From the NCBI GenBank assembly GCA_030632095.1, contig DAOVJU010000145.1, positions 1 to 8,005 on the forward strand: 8,005 nt of DNA, in the 5' to 3' direction. The number at the start of each line of letters is the position of its first letter. Within the stretch, counting starts at the first letter, position 1. The position numbers and the translations under genes were made by a program. The notes under the pieces are model-generated. The model made no database searches. It saw only the letters and a program-made list of their open reading frames with translations, and was not told where the DNA came from. The stretch is from Chlorobiota bacterium. GTDB taxonomy: Bacteria; Bacteroidota; Bacteroidia; Bacteroidales; B39-G9. Below, one piece after another: positions 1 to 6,632 of the stretch.

Positions 1-379
1 CAATTTTTTTGTTTCGCCGTCTTATATCCTGTGCGGCAAAATATAATGTTAAAAATTCTATATCTTCTTCTGTTAAATTTTCCTTATATTTTTCTGATTT
101 TTTGTAATAATCCCAGGCTTTAAAATAATCTTTATGGCTATAATTATCTACAGCAAAAATAATAGCTAATCCCAGTAGAGCAGATGAATTTGTACTGTCT
201 TTTAAAACAGCTTTTTCGAAAATTTCTATTGATTTTATAAATAGCTCTGCTTGTTCAGCCTGGTTTTTCAGATGTAGTCCCTTAACAATTTGATTATATC
301 CTTTTTTTATGTTTTGACTATAAATATCAGATACTTGAAATAAGACCATTGTAAAAATTAGTACTCGTATAGATTTCAT
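1..379 (-). CDS. Exported TPR-like protein, N-terminal part (cut by window edge)
   Basis: The reading frame starts at ATG 377-379 and stays open to the window edge, giving 126 codons; the C-terminus lies outside. Residues 1-21 form a signal peptide (Lys/Arg near the N-terminus, hydrophobic core IFTMVLFQV, probable cleavage before Q22), so the product is exported. The rest is helical and resembles tetratricopeptide repeats: residues about 48-76 (FIKSIEIFEKAVLKDSTNSS followed by ALLGLA) have the typical spacing of a TPR with the 'A-x-x-x-D-x-x-x-x-A' turn, and residues 85-97 (YFKAWDYYKKSEK) look like a further repeat's first helix. TPR modules usually mediate protein-protein contacts; no specific partner can be named. 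It lies downstream of the OmpA-family gene on the same strand, but the 258-bp spacer argues against a tight operon. I found no clear TAnnTTTG box or ribosome binding site before it. Export is fairly secure; the TPR assignment is moderate. Confidence 0.7.
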   Translation of the reverse strand, partial: MKSIRVLIFTMVLFQVSDIYSQNIKKGYNQIVKGLHLKNQAEQAELFIKSIEIFEKAVLKDSTNSSALLGLAIIFAVDNYSHKDYFKAWDYYKKSEKYKENLTEEDIEFLTLYFAAQDIRRRNKKI

Positions 380-392
380 TATTTATAAGATT

Positions 393-440
393 TTAGACAT
401 TTTGATGTTAGACTATTAGACATGAGAGATGAGATACTAG
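393..440 (+). repeat. Degenerate TTAGAC / GAGAGATGAGA low-complexity tract
   Basis: The hexamer TTAGAC occurs three times (393-398, 408-413, 416-421) and is followed by TGAGAGATGAGA (423-434). The latter resembles, in inverted orientation, the units of the heptamer array at 560-643: its reverse complement TCTCATCTCTCA differs at one base from TCTCACCTCTCA in the array. This suggests a decayed, inverted relative of that array in the same spacer. A perfect 6-bp inverted repeat follows immediately (TTAGTT 441-446, AACTAA 451-456, loop TCTG). No function is evident, and the tract may be chance low complexity. Confidence 0.4.
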
Positions 441-559
441 TTAGTTTCTGAACTAAAATGCTGTAAGCTACTTTATATGTATATTAGATGATGTTTTTCT
501 TTTTTAATAATTAATTTTAAAATATAAGATTTCCATTCAAACACTAGTAATATTTCATC

Positions 560-643
560 ACTACTTACTACTTACTACTTACTACTTACTACTCACCTCT
601 CACTACTCATTTCTCACCTCTCACCTCTCACCTCTCACTACTT
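560..643. repeat. Tandem heptanucleotide array, 12 units
   Basis: Twelve consecutive 7-bp units run without interruption. On the plus strand four ACTACTT copies (560-587) are followed by ACTACTC, ACCTCTC, ACTACTC, ATTTCTC (588-615), three ACCTCTC copies (616-636) and a final ACTACTT (637-643). On the coding strand of the upstream gene these read AAGTAGT, GAGTAGT and GAGAGGT. The array overlaps the last Lys codon (641-643) and stop codon (638-640) of the OmpA-family gene and otherwise fills its 3' flank. Blocks of identical adjacent units suggest growth by strand slippage. Heptanucleotide tandem repeats (STRR) are known in cyanobacteria; whether this is a comparable dispersed family here cannot be told from one copy. 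Confidence 0.93.
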
Positions 644-2032
644 CTTAAGCACTTTAAATTCAACCCGCCTGTTTTGCGACTGTCCAATATCACTTAAATT
701 TGTATCAATAGCTTTACTTTCACCATAACCAACAGCAACCAGCCTGTCTTCGTTAATACCTTTTTCTATTAAATAATTTACAACAGACTGAGCCCTTCCT
801 TCAGAAAGTTTTTGGTTATATTCTTCTGACCCTTCATTATCGGTATGGCCGGATATTTCAATTTGTTTAATATCTATTTCATTCATTAGTTCAACAACTT
901 TGTCAAGTTCAGCAAATGATTTTTCCAGAAGAGTTGTTTTACCAGTTTCAAAAAATATGTTTTCTAAAACAATTGTTTCACCTTCCTCAATATTTTTAAG
1001 CCCTTCAGTTAATGGATCTTCTTTCTTTTCAGGTTCAATAAATGCAACTGATCCTTCTGAAATACAATTATTTACATCAGTAACAGTATATGAATAGTTT
1101 CCAGCAGGCAAATTACTTATTTTGGAACCCGTATGGCCGGTTGACCATGCTATATTGTATGGTTCAACCCCTCCGAAAATTTTAATTTCTATAGTTCCAT
1201 CATTAATGATTTTATTCGCAAATCCACTTAAAGGATCAACTCCACCTGTATAACTTGAATCTATAATAACACTTTCAAGACCATGTTGAACACATGGGCA
1301 GATGTCGCAATCAATTAATGGCCTTACAGAGAAATCATCAAAATAATAATATGCATATGCTTTATTCCGTTTATTGGTAATATTTTTATCCGTAACTACA
1401 TAATTTGTTCCTGAATAGGGTTTAAAATTTCCGATTATAAAGAATTGCTCATCACCTTCAGCAATATAAACACGGCACATTTGCTCCCATTTATCGCTGT
1501 TATCAAGGAATAATCCTTCATGATTGCTTATCTGCGGCTTTCTTCCTAAATAAGTTTTATTTTCATTTTCAATTTTTTCCTTAACGAATAAAACGCTTAA
1601 TTGATCTATTGCAAATTTTGAATAGGATGCTAATCTGTAGTGAAAAGTAACACAATACTTTTTACCGGCTTCAAGTGGTTCTTTCAATTCACCCTGTATG
1701 TATTCACGATAATTCATTTCACTACCACTTAGTATTGATCCCATATATCCATCACCGGAATTTGGTTGGGCCACTCCGGCAAAATTTGACGGAATCCGTA
1801 CAATACCACTACTGCATTTATTGAAATAATCTGGTGTTGTAAGTGTGGGATAAGTCCAATATGTAATTAATTTATGACTTTTATCCTGAAATGTATACCC
1901 TTCCGGACATTTTTCATAATCTTCAAAACCAGGATTATAGACTAGATTTTCGCTTTGTGCATAACTTTTGAAATTAAAAAACAACACAATTGCTAAATTT
2001 ATCAGGATTATTGTTTCAACTTTTTTTTTCAT
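638..2032 (-). CDS. Secreted OmpA-family protein with SprB-like repeat
   Basis: This 464-residue protein probably anchors an extracytoplasmic module to peptidoglycan at the outer membrane. Residues 1-25 are a signal peptide (KKK start, hydrophobic stretch, probable cut after SYA). Residues about 29-238 form an N-terminal domain starting NLVYNPGFEDYEKCPEG, a pattern common at the front of Bacteroidota OmpA proteins and probably a jelly-roll, carbohydrate-binding-like fold (inference). A short Cys cluster follows (DCDICPC, 241-247). Residues about 280-325 match a SprB repeat (FGGVEPYNIAWSTG, then LPAGNYSYTVTDVNNC), as found in the gliding adhesin SprB. Residues about 352-462 are the OmpA C-terminal domain, with the peptidoglycan-contacting Asp398 (GHTDNEG), Asn406 and Arg413 (LSEGRA) and the terminal NRRVEF block, all intact. 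There is no N-terminal lipobox and no transmembrane barrel, so attachment is through peptidoglycan. The buk-like gene is 96 bp upstream on the same strand. Stop codons TAG and TGA occur in tandem, both supplied by the heptamer array. Confidence 0.92.
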   Translation of the reverse strand: MKKKVETIILINLAIVLFFNFKSYAQSENLVYNPGFEDYEKCPEGYTFQDKSHKLITYWTYPTLTTPDYFNKCSSGIVRIPSNFAGVAQPNSGDGYMGSILSGSEMNYREYIQGELKEPLEAGKKYCVTFHYRLASYSKFAIDQLSVLFVKEKIENENKTYLGRKPQISNHEGLFLDNSDKWEQMCRVYIAEGDEQFFIIGNFKPYSGTNYVVTDKNITNKRNKAYAYYYFDDFSVRPLIDCDICPCVQHGLESVIIDSSYTGGVDPLSGFANKIINDGTIEIKIFGGVEPYNIAWSTGHTGSKISNLPAGNYSYTVTDVNNCISEGSVAFIEPEKKEDPLTEGLKNIEEGETIVLENIFFETGKTTLLEKSFAELDKVVELMNEIDIKQIEISGHTDNEGSEEYNQKLSEGRAQSVVNYLIEKGINEDRLVAVGYGESKAIDTNLSDIGQSQNRRVEFKVLKK

Positions 2033-2098
2033 CAGTTAATAATTAAATAATATTATTGAGTAATTACACCGAATCGGAACAGGTTTGCAAAAATTTTA

Positions 2099-2130
2099 AG
2101 TTTGTTTCTCTCAGTAAAACATAACAAACT
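2099..2130 (-). terminator. Possible weak terminator after the buk-like gene
   Basis: A perfect 8-bp inverted repeat (AGTTTGTT 2099-2106, AACAAACT 2123-2130, 16-nt loop) sits at the 3' end of the buk-like gene and overlaps its stop codon. Read on the minus strand it is followed by TAAAATTTTTG. The stem has only two G-C pairs and the T-run is interrupted, so this is at best a weak intrinsic terminator. Confidence 0.3.
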
Positions 2131-3226
2131 ATTTGTACACTTGTATTTCAATCTCTTTTTTTATGATTTGCATTCCGTAATCAGCCAATGATTCTAATTC
2201 ATCACTACCCGGATAAATATGAACAGGAGCAAGTTTTCCGACCCGCTCATTAATTTGATTTACAAAATAACGGCTTTGGGCAAGTGGCCCGCTTATTAAT
2301 ATGGCATCTACATCACCTTTTAACACAGCAAACATACTTGCAATGGATTTTGCAACCTGATAAGCCATAGCGTCATAATAAAACCGGGCTTCTTCATCAC
2401 CTTGCATAACTTTTTCATCAATTTCATATGCGCTAAAGGTTCCTAAATAAGAATACAGGCCACCTTCAGCAGTAAACATTTTCCAGACTTCTTCCTTACT
2501 GTATTTGCCACTAAAACATAGTTTTACAACCTCACCAAGTGGTAGAGTACCGGTTCTTACAGGTGAAAATGGCCCATCTCCATCATATCCTTGTGTGGCA
2601 TCAATTACCCTTCCTTTATAGTGTGCACCAATAGTGATGCCGCTACTTAGGTGTGCTATAACTAAATTAAGATCTTTATAATTCTTATTTATGGCTTTTG
2701 CATGATGCCTGGAAATATTTATTTGATGTAAGGCATGAAAAATTGACTTTCTTTCAATTCCTTTTAAACCACTAACCCTTGCTATATCATCAAATTCATC
2801 AACAACTACCGGGTCAGCAATATATGCAGTAGCATTTTCAATTTTTTGAGCAATACTATCTGCAATTAATCCGCCTAAATCAGAAACATCCTCGCCATAC
2901 TCATAATTCATTAAATCATTTTTCAGTACCTCGTTCACTTCATATATTCCTGATTTCACAGGCTTTATAAGTCCACCTCTACTAATAACTATATAAATAT
3001 CAGTTATATTAATATCATTCTTTTCTAACTCTTCTAAGATGACTTCCTTTCTGAATTCTGCCTGTTTACTAATATGATCGTATTTATCTAGTTCGATGGG
3101 TTCATGATTTATTTTTTTCAGAAATGCCATTTTATTCCCGTTATAAATTGCCATTTGCGTATACAATACACGTGGATTAATGGCTAATATTAATTGATCC
3201 ATTTTCTCAGATTCAAGATTTTCCAT
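2129..3226 (-). CDS. Butyrate-kinase-like protein with altered active-site motifs
   Basis: The 365-residue product belongs to the acetate/butyrate kinase family (ASKHA fold), which converts butyryl-phosphate plus ADP to butyrate plus ATP in the cytoplasm. Length fits butyrate kinases (about 355). Family blocks are clear: ISRGGLIKPV (81-90, with the conserved Arg83), ADPVVVDEF (137-145), the catalytic-His region RKSIFHALHQ (159-168) with RHHAK, KGRVIDATQGYDGDGPFSP with VRTGTLP (204-229), EGGLYSYLGT (254-263) and YPGSDELESLA (338-348). Three nucleotide/phosphate motifs deviate from my recollection of the family: NPGSTSTK is NPRVLYTQ (17-24), HLGGGIS is HLSSGIT (192-198), and the late GG-containing adenosine motif (TGGLAYS) is SGPLAQS (312-318). 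The DNA around the first motif gives no better sequence in the other frames, so a frameshift is unlikely. It may be a paralogue with changed or lost kinase activity. No phosphate butyryltransferase gene is adjacent. An alternative start at Met9 (3202) matches usual family N-termini better. I withhold the symbol buk because activity is doubtful. Confidence 0.85.
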   Translation of the reverse strand: MENLESEKMDQLILAINPRVLYTQMAIYNGNKMAFLKKINHEPIELDKYDHISKQAEFRKEVILEELEKNDINITDIYIVISRGGLIKPVKSGIYEVNEVLKNDLMNYEYGEDVSDLGGLIADSIAQKIENATAYIADPVVVDEFDDIARVSGLKGIERKSIFHALHQINISRHHAKAINKNYKDLNLVIAHLSSGITIGAHYKGRVIDATQGYDGDGPFSPVRTGTLPLGEVVKLCFSGKYSKEEVWKMFTAEGGLYSYLGTFSAYEIDEKVMQGDEEARFYYDAMAYQVAKSIASMFAVLKGDVDAILISGPLAQSRYFVNQINERVGKLAPVHIYPGSDELESLADYGMQIIKKEIEIQVYK

Positions 3227-3309
3227 AATAAAATTAATTAACAGGTCAGGAATTGCTAAGTTATAAATTTTTATTTTCCCTGATACAATCTTTCACATAA
3301 TAAGTTTCC

Positions 3310-3317
3310 TATTTTTG
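3310..3317 (+). promoter_or_regulatory. Bacteroidota -7 box (TATTTTTG) for the oxidoreductase gene
   Basis: TATTTTTG matches the Bacteroidota primary sigma factor -7 consensus TAnnTTTG and lies 18 bp before the ATG at 3336. Transcription would start near 3322-3325, giving a short A-rich leader (AAACAAACAAATCAG) without a Shine-Dalgarno sequence, as is common in this phylum. I see no good TTG/TTTG -33 element at the usual 17-23 bp spacing; the nearest candidate, TTTC at 3291-3294, is 15 bp away. Confidence 0.55.
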
Positions 3318-3335
3318 CATAAACAAACAAATCAG

Positions 3336-4277
3336 ATGAAAGCTGCAATAATAAACAAATTTGGAAAGCCTGAAGTTTTACAAATTGAAGAAATTTCAGT
3401 TCCAGTTATCGCAAATAATGAGATATTAATACAGCTAAAAGCAAGTAGTGTTAATCCGGTAGACTGGAAACACCGTTTAGGAAATCATAAATACATATTA
3501 GGTTCTGGTTTCCCAATTGTTTTGGGATATGATGCAGCAGGAATTGTTGAAAAAACAGGAAAGAATATTTCAAAATTTATAAAAGGAGATAGAGTTTATT
3601 CTTGTGTAAACAGGAAATACGGTGGAGCTTATGCTGAATTTGCTGCATCAACGGAAGATACTCTCGCCAAAATACCTGATAAACTGAGTTTTGAAGAGGC
3701 TGCTGCAATTCCATTAGCTGCTGTAACAGCTTTACAAGGCTTGAGAGATAAAGGGAAAATTAAAACTGGAGATAAAGTTTTAATAAACGGTGCAGCAAGT
3801 GGTGTAGGACATTTCGCAGTACAAATTGCTAAATATTTTAAAGCAAATATAACAGCAGTTTGTAGCTCACGGCATAATGAAATGATGACATTATTAAAAC
3901 CTGATGTTCACATAGATTATAATGATATTAATATAAAATCGTTAAATGAAAAATTCGACATTATATTTGATGTGATTGGTTCTGAAAGTTTCAGGTCGTT
4001 AAAGCATTTGCTTAAACCGGGTGGAAGATATATTACAACATTGCCCAGGCCAAAAGTTTTGGCACATAAGTTACTTTCGCTTTTTACCAGAGGAAAGAAA
4101 GCCATAACCTTTTTAATGAAATCAAAAGGAACTGACCTTGAATTTATTAATCAACTTATTGAACAAGATAAGTTCAGAGTAATTATTGATAAGGTTTATT
4201 CATTAGAAGATATTCAACAAGCACATATTCATAGTGAATCTGGTAATGTAGAAGGGAAAATTGTTGTAAGAATCTAA
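3336..4277 (+). CDS. NAD(P)H-dependent quinone oxidoreductase / alcohol dehydrogenase (MDR superfamily)
   Basis: A 313-residue medium-chain dehydrogenase/reductase of the quinone oxidoreductase type, probably reducing quinones, enals or aldehydes with NADPH in the cytoplasm. Residues 1-115 are the GroES-like N-terminal domain (KASSVNPVDWKHR 36-48, GYDAAGIVEKTG 64-75, FIKGDRVYS 81-89, GGAYAEFAA 96-104). Residues about 116-260 are the Rossmann domain with the dinucleotide motif GAASGVG (152-158). The second strand ends CSSRH (176-180), and Arg179 after the Ser residues suggests NADPH preference (inference). The catalytic-zinc Cys/His ligands of true alcohol dehydrogenases are absent, so it is zinc-independent. 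The C-terminus ends in the typical GKIVVRI. I chose ATG 3336 over an in-frame TTG at 3315, because that TTG lies inside the -7 promoter box and could not be in the transcript. The gene is divergent from the buk-like gene, with 109 bp between start codons. The exact substrate cannot be predicted. Confidence 0.9.
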   Translation: MKAAIINKFGKPEVLQIEEISVPVIANNEILIQLKASSVNPVDWKHRLGNHKYILGSGFPIVLGYDAAGIVEKTGKNISKFIKGDRVYSCVNRKYGGAYAEFAASTEDTLAKIPDKLSFEEAAAIPLAAVTALQGLRDKGKIKTGDKVLINGAASGVGHFAVQIAKYFKANITAVCSSRHNEMMTLLKPDVHIDYNDINIKSLNEKFDIIFDVIGSESFRSLKHLLKPGGRYITTLPRPKVLAHKLLSLFTRGKKAITFLMKSKGTDLEFINQLIEQDKFRVIIDKVYSLEDIQQAHIHSESGNVEGKIVVRI

Positions 4278-4282
4278 ATCAA

Positions 4283-4315
4283 TTTGCTATTTTTAACAAT
4301 TCTTAAATAACTTTG
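4283..4315 (+). promoter_or_regulatory. Candidate Bacteroidota promoter of the C1 protease gene
   Basis: A TTTG (4283-4286) and a TAACTTTG (4308-4315) are separated by 21 bp. Both match the Bacteroidota consensus (TTG/TTTG at -33, TAnnTTTG at -7, spacing about 17-23). The -7 box ends only 3 bp before the ATG at 4319, so transcription would begin at or very near the start codon, implying a leaderless or almost leaderless message. It lies in the 41-bp gap after the oxidoreductase gene and could uncouple the two genes. Confidence 0.5.
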
Positions 4316-4318
4316 GTA

Positions 4319-6628
4319 ATGAAAAAACTATTAATAACTTCTTTTTATATTATAATCTTTTTTGCAGTCTATTCACAAAAACCTGATTTCCCAATTGCAT
4401 TCGATTTACGAGATGTAAATGGCGAAAATTATGTTACTTCTGTTAAACTTCAAATAAGTGGTACATGCTGGGCACATGGTACAATGGCCGCGATGGAAAG
4501 TAATTTAATGATTAACGGAAATTGGTTTGCAAATGGTAATACAGGAGAATCTAATCTTGCAGAATATCATTTAGATTGGTGGAATGGTTTTAATAGGTTT
4601 TATAATAATGATTTTTATCCTGAAGAAGTAAACGGATTAGAAGTTCACTTAGGAGGTGATTATTTGGTTTCAGCCGCTTATTTAACCAGAGGAGATGGCG
4701 CTGTAAGGGAGATTGATGGCCAGTCTTTTGAAGAACCACCATTATATAATTCACCAAATTTTCAACTGTTTTATCCAAATCAAATTGAATGGTTTACCAT
4801 GGATTCTAATCTTATTGGTATTGATACAATTAAAAGTAAACTAATGCAATATGGTGCATTAGGAACTGCAATGAAAGCATTTGATTATATGTATGGCATT
4901 TTTCATTATCAACCACTTTCTGATACCATACCTCCCGATCATGCAGTTTCAATAGTTGGTTGGAATGACACTATAACAACTCATGCACCTTTGCCGGGAG
5001 CATGGCTTTGTAAAAATAGCTGGGGAGAAGATTTTGCAATGGATGGTTTTTTCTGGATTTCATATTATGATAAACATTGTGCCAGGTACCCGGAAATGGG
5101 TGCTGTTTCGTTTCAAGATATAAAACTTTACGATTTTGATTATATGTATTATCATGACTATCATGGATGGAGGAAAACTTTTACAGAATCAAATATTGCC
5201 TTAAATGTTTTTAAATCAAATGGAGATGGAATACTAAACTATGTTAGTTTTTATAATGAAAGTGAAAATGTAGATTATACAATCAAAATCTATAAATCAT
5301 TTGAATCGGGAATACTCGACAGTCTGCAATCTGTTAAAACCGGAAATATATTACATAAAGGATTTCATACCATAGAATTAGATTCGAGTGTTCGCCTGGA
5401 TGTAGATCATAATTTTTATATATATTTTGAGTTAAATGCTGGTGGACAAGCATATGATTGCACTTCTGAAATCCCATTATTATTAGGTGCTAAAACACGT
5501 ACAATAGTTCCATCAAAATCAAATGCAGGCGAAAGCTATTATTTCCTGGACGAACAATGGTACGATTTATTTGAATATGATTCATCAGCTAACTTTTGTA
5601 TAAAGGGTTTAACCCTGGTAGACTCAATTCTCCCCTCCAGAGCCGTAATTCCGGAGGGGCCATCAGGTGTTTGCATAAATAATATGAATAGTACATATAC
5701 CACAAATTCAATAAATGCCACAAATTATGAATGGCAATTAAGCCCTGATGATGTTGGAGTTATGTATAATTATAATAATACTTTAGTTATTGATTGGGCA
5801 GATGAAATTTTTGTAGAAGAAGCTGAATTAAAAGTTCGTGGAATAAATGAGTTCGGTATTGGTGCATTTTCCCGAACATTAAAAATTAACATAATTCAGG
5901 TAGAAGCTCCTCCATTAGTTGATTTACCAACAGATACAACAGTTTGCGAAGGGGCAGACATTGAATTTATATTCGACTACAACACATGGCATGTTTTCAA
6001 ATGGAATAATGAAGAAGAGTTTGAATCAGATCCAATACTAAATCCTTTTTCAGACGGAGAATATTTCCTCACAATAATGGATAAAGACTACAAATGTATA
6101 TCTCTTTCTGATACAATTAACATTACAACTTTGCCAAGTCCATCTGTTAATTTAGGTGAAGATATTTCTATTACAACTAATGATACTATAATTCTTGATG
6201 CAGGTTCGGGTTTTACATCATACGAATGGAATACCGGTTCCTTAAATCAAACTATCGAAATAATTGGTTCTGAGCTTGGGCATGGAAGTTTTAGTTATTA
6301 TGTAACAGTAACAAATGAATATGAGTGTACCGATTCTGATAAGATTTATGTAATTGTATCTTTTCCACAGAACACTTTTGAGGTTAGAAACTTCGCTGAA
6401 AATGTATATCCAAATCCAATACACCCTGGTGAAGAATTAATTATATCAGCTATTCCTTCAATAGATGAAATTGAGATATTTAATCATGCAGGTATTTCAA
6501 AAATGCTGATAATAAAGCCTGGAAATAAAATTACTTTGCACGAGAATATCTTTTCACAGGGATTGTATATAGTTGAGCTAAGAGGCAAGGATTTTAGATA
6601 CAAATTGAAATTAGTAGTTATCAATTAA
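4319..6628 (+). CDS. T9SS-secreted papain-like (C1) cysteine protease with lectin-like and Ig-like domains
   Basis: A 769-residue extracellular or cell-surface cysteine protease. Residues 1-19 are a signal peptide (MKKLLITSFYIIIFFAVYS), followed almost directly by the catalytic domain, so there is no obvious inhibitory propeptide. The papain-type residues are complete: Gln45 (oxyanion), nucleophile Cys50 in SGTCWAHGT, His208 in DHAVSIVGWND and Asn233 in CKNSWGEDF. Residues about 270-432 resemble the lectin-like domain that follows the catalytic unit in bacterial C1 proteases (NYVSFYNESENVDYTIKIY, HTIELDSSVRLDVDHNFYIY). Residues about 445-526 form a PKD-like Ig domain, and two more Ig-like units follow (about 533-604 and 608-681, the latter with LGEDISI and YEWNTGS). 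Residues 693-769 are the T9SS type A sorting domain, with NVYPNP (695-700), FNHAG and GLYIVEL, normally removed during translocation. The start is ATG 4319; an in-frame TTG at 4313 falls in the promoter box. Substrate unknown; a role in protein or peptide breakdown is inferred. Confidence 0.92.
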   Translation: MKKLLITSFYIIIFFAVYSQKPDFPIAFDLRDVNGENYVTSVKLQISGTCWAHGTMAAMESNLMINGNWFANGNTGESNLAEYHLDWWNGFNRFYNNDFYPEEVNGLEVHLGGDYLVSAAYLTRGDGAVREIDGQSFEEPPLYNSPNFQLFYPNQIEWFTMDSNLIGIDTIKSKLMQYGALGTAMKAFDYMYGIFHYQPLSDTIPPDHAVSIVGWNDTITTHAPLPGAWLCKNSWGEDFAMDGFFWISYYDKHCARYPEMGAVSFQDIKLYDFDYMYYHDYHGWRKTFTESNIALNVFKSNGDGILNYVSFYNESENVDYTIKIYKSFESGILDSLQSVKTGNILHKGFHTIELDSSVRLDVDHNFYIYFELNAGGQAYDCTSEIPLLLGAKTRTIVPSKSNAGESYYFLDEQWYDLFEYDSSANFCIKGLTLVDSILPSRAVIPEGPSGVCINNMNSTYTTNSINATNYEWQLSPDDVGVMYNYNNTLVIDWADEIFVEEAELKVRGINEFGIGAFSRTLKINIIQVEAPPLVDLPTDTTVCEGADIEFIFDYNTWHVFKWNNEEEFESDPILNPFSDGEYFLTIMDKDYKCISLSDTINITTLPSPSVNLGEDISITTNDTIILDAGSGFTSYEWNTGSLNQTIEIIGSELGHGSFSYYVTVTNEYECTDSDKIYVIVSFPQNTFEVRNFAENVYPNPIHPGEELIISAIPSIDEIEIFNHAGISKMLIIKPGNKITLHENIFSQGLYIVELRGKDFRYKLKLVVIN
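5632..5659. repeat. GC-rich inverted repeat inside the protease gene
   Basis: CCCCTCC (5632-5638) and GGAGGGG (5653-5659) are perfect complements with a 14-nt loop, giving a stable hairpin in otherwise AT-rich sequence. A second inverted repeat lies just upstream: AGGGTT (5604-5609) and AACCCT (5611-5616) around a single central base. Both fall at the junction between the lectin-like domain and the first Ig-like domain (the GC-rich stem covers residues 438-447). No following T-run makes this look like a terminator. It could be chance, or mark a domain-shuffling join. Confidence 0.6.
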
Positions 6629-6632
6629 TTAA

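Noticed and set aside
441..456. TTAGTT-TCTG-AACTAA hairpin as terminator of the OmpA gene
   Set aside because: On the minus strand no T-run follows it and it is almost 200 bp past the stop codon; the stem is only 6 bp.
560..643. Heptamer array as a CRISPR or a phase-variation switch
   Set aside because: Units are 7 bp with no spacers, and the double stop at the array's gene-proximal end prevents copy-number change from altering the reading frame.
2097..2104. TAAGTTTG on the plus strand, matching the -7 consensus
   Set aside because: No -33 element lies at proper spacing and no plus-strand gene follows; it would only read antisense into the buk-like gene. Probably chance in AT-rich sequence.
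3315..3335. TTG at 3315 as start of the oxidoreductase, adding seven residues
   Set aside because: The TTG is the end of the TATTTTTG promoter box, so it would not be transcribed; ATG 3336 gives the usual N-terminus (MKAAII).
4313..4318. TTG at 4313 as start of the protease
   Set aside because: It lies in the TAACTTTG box, and ATG 4319 gives a standard MKKLL signal peptide.
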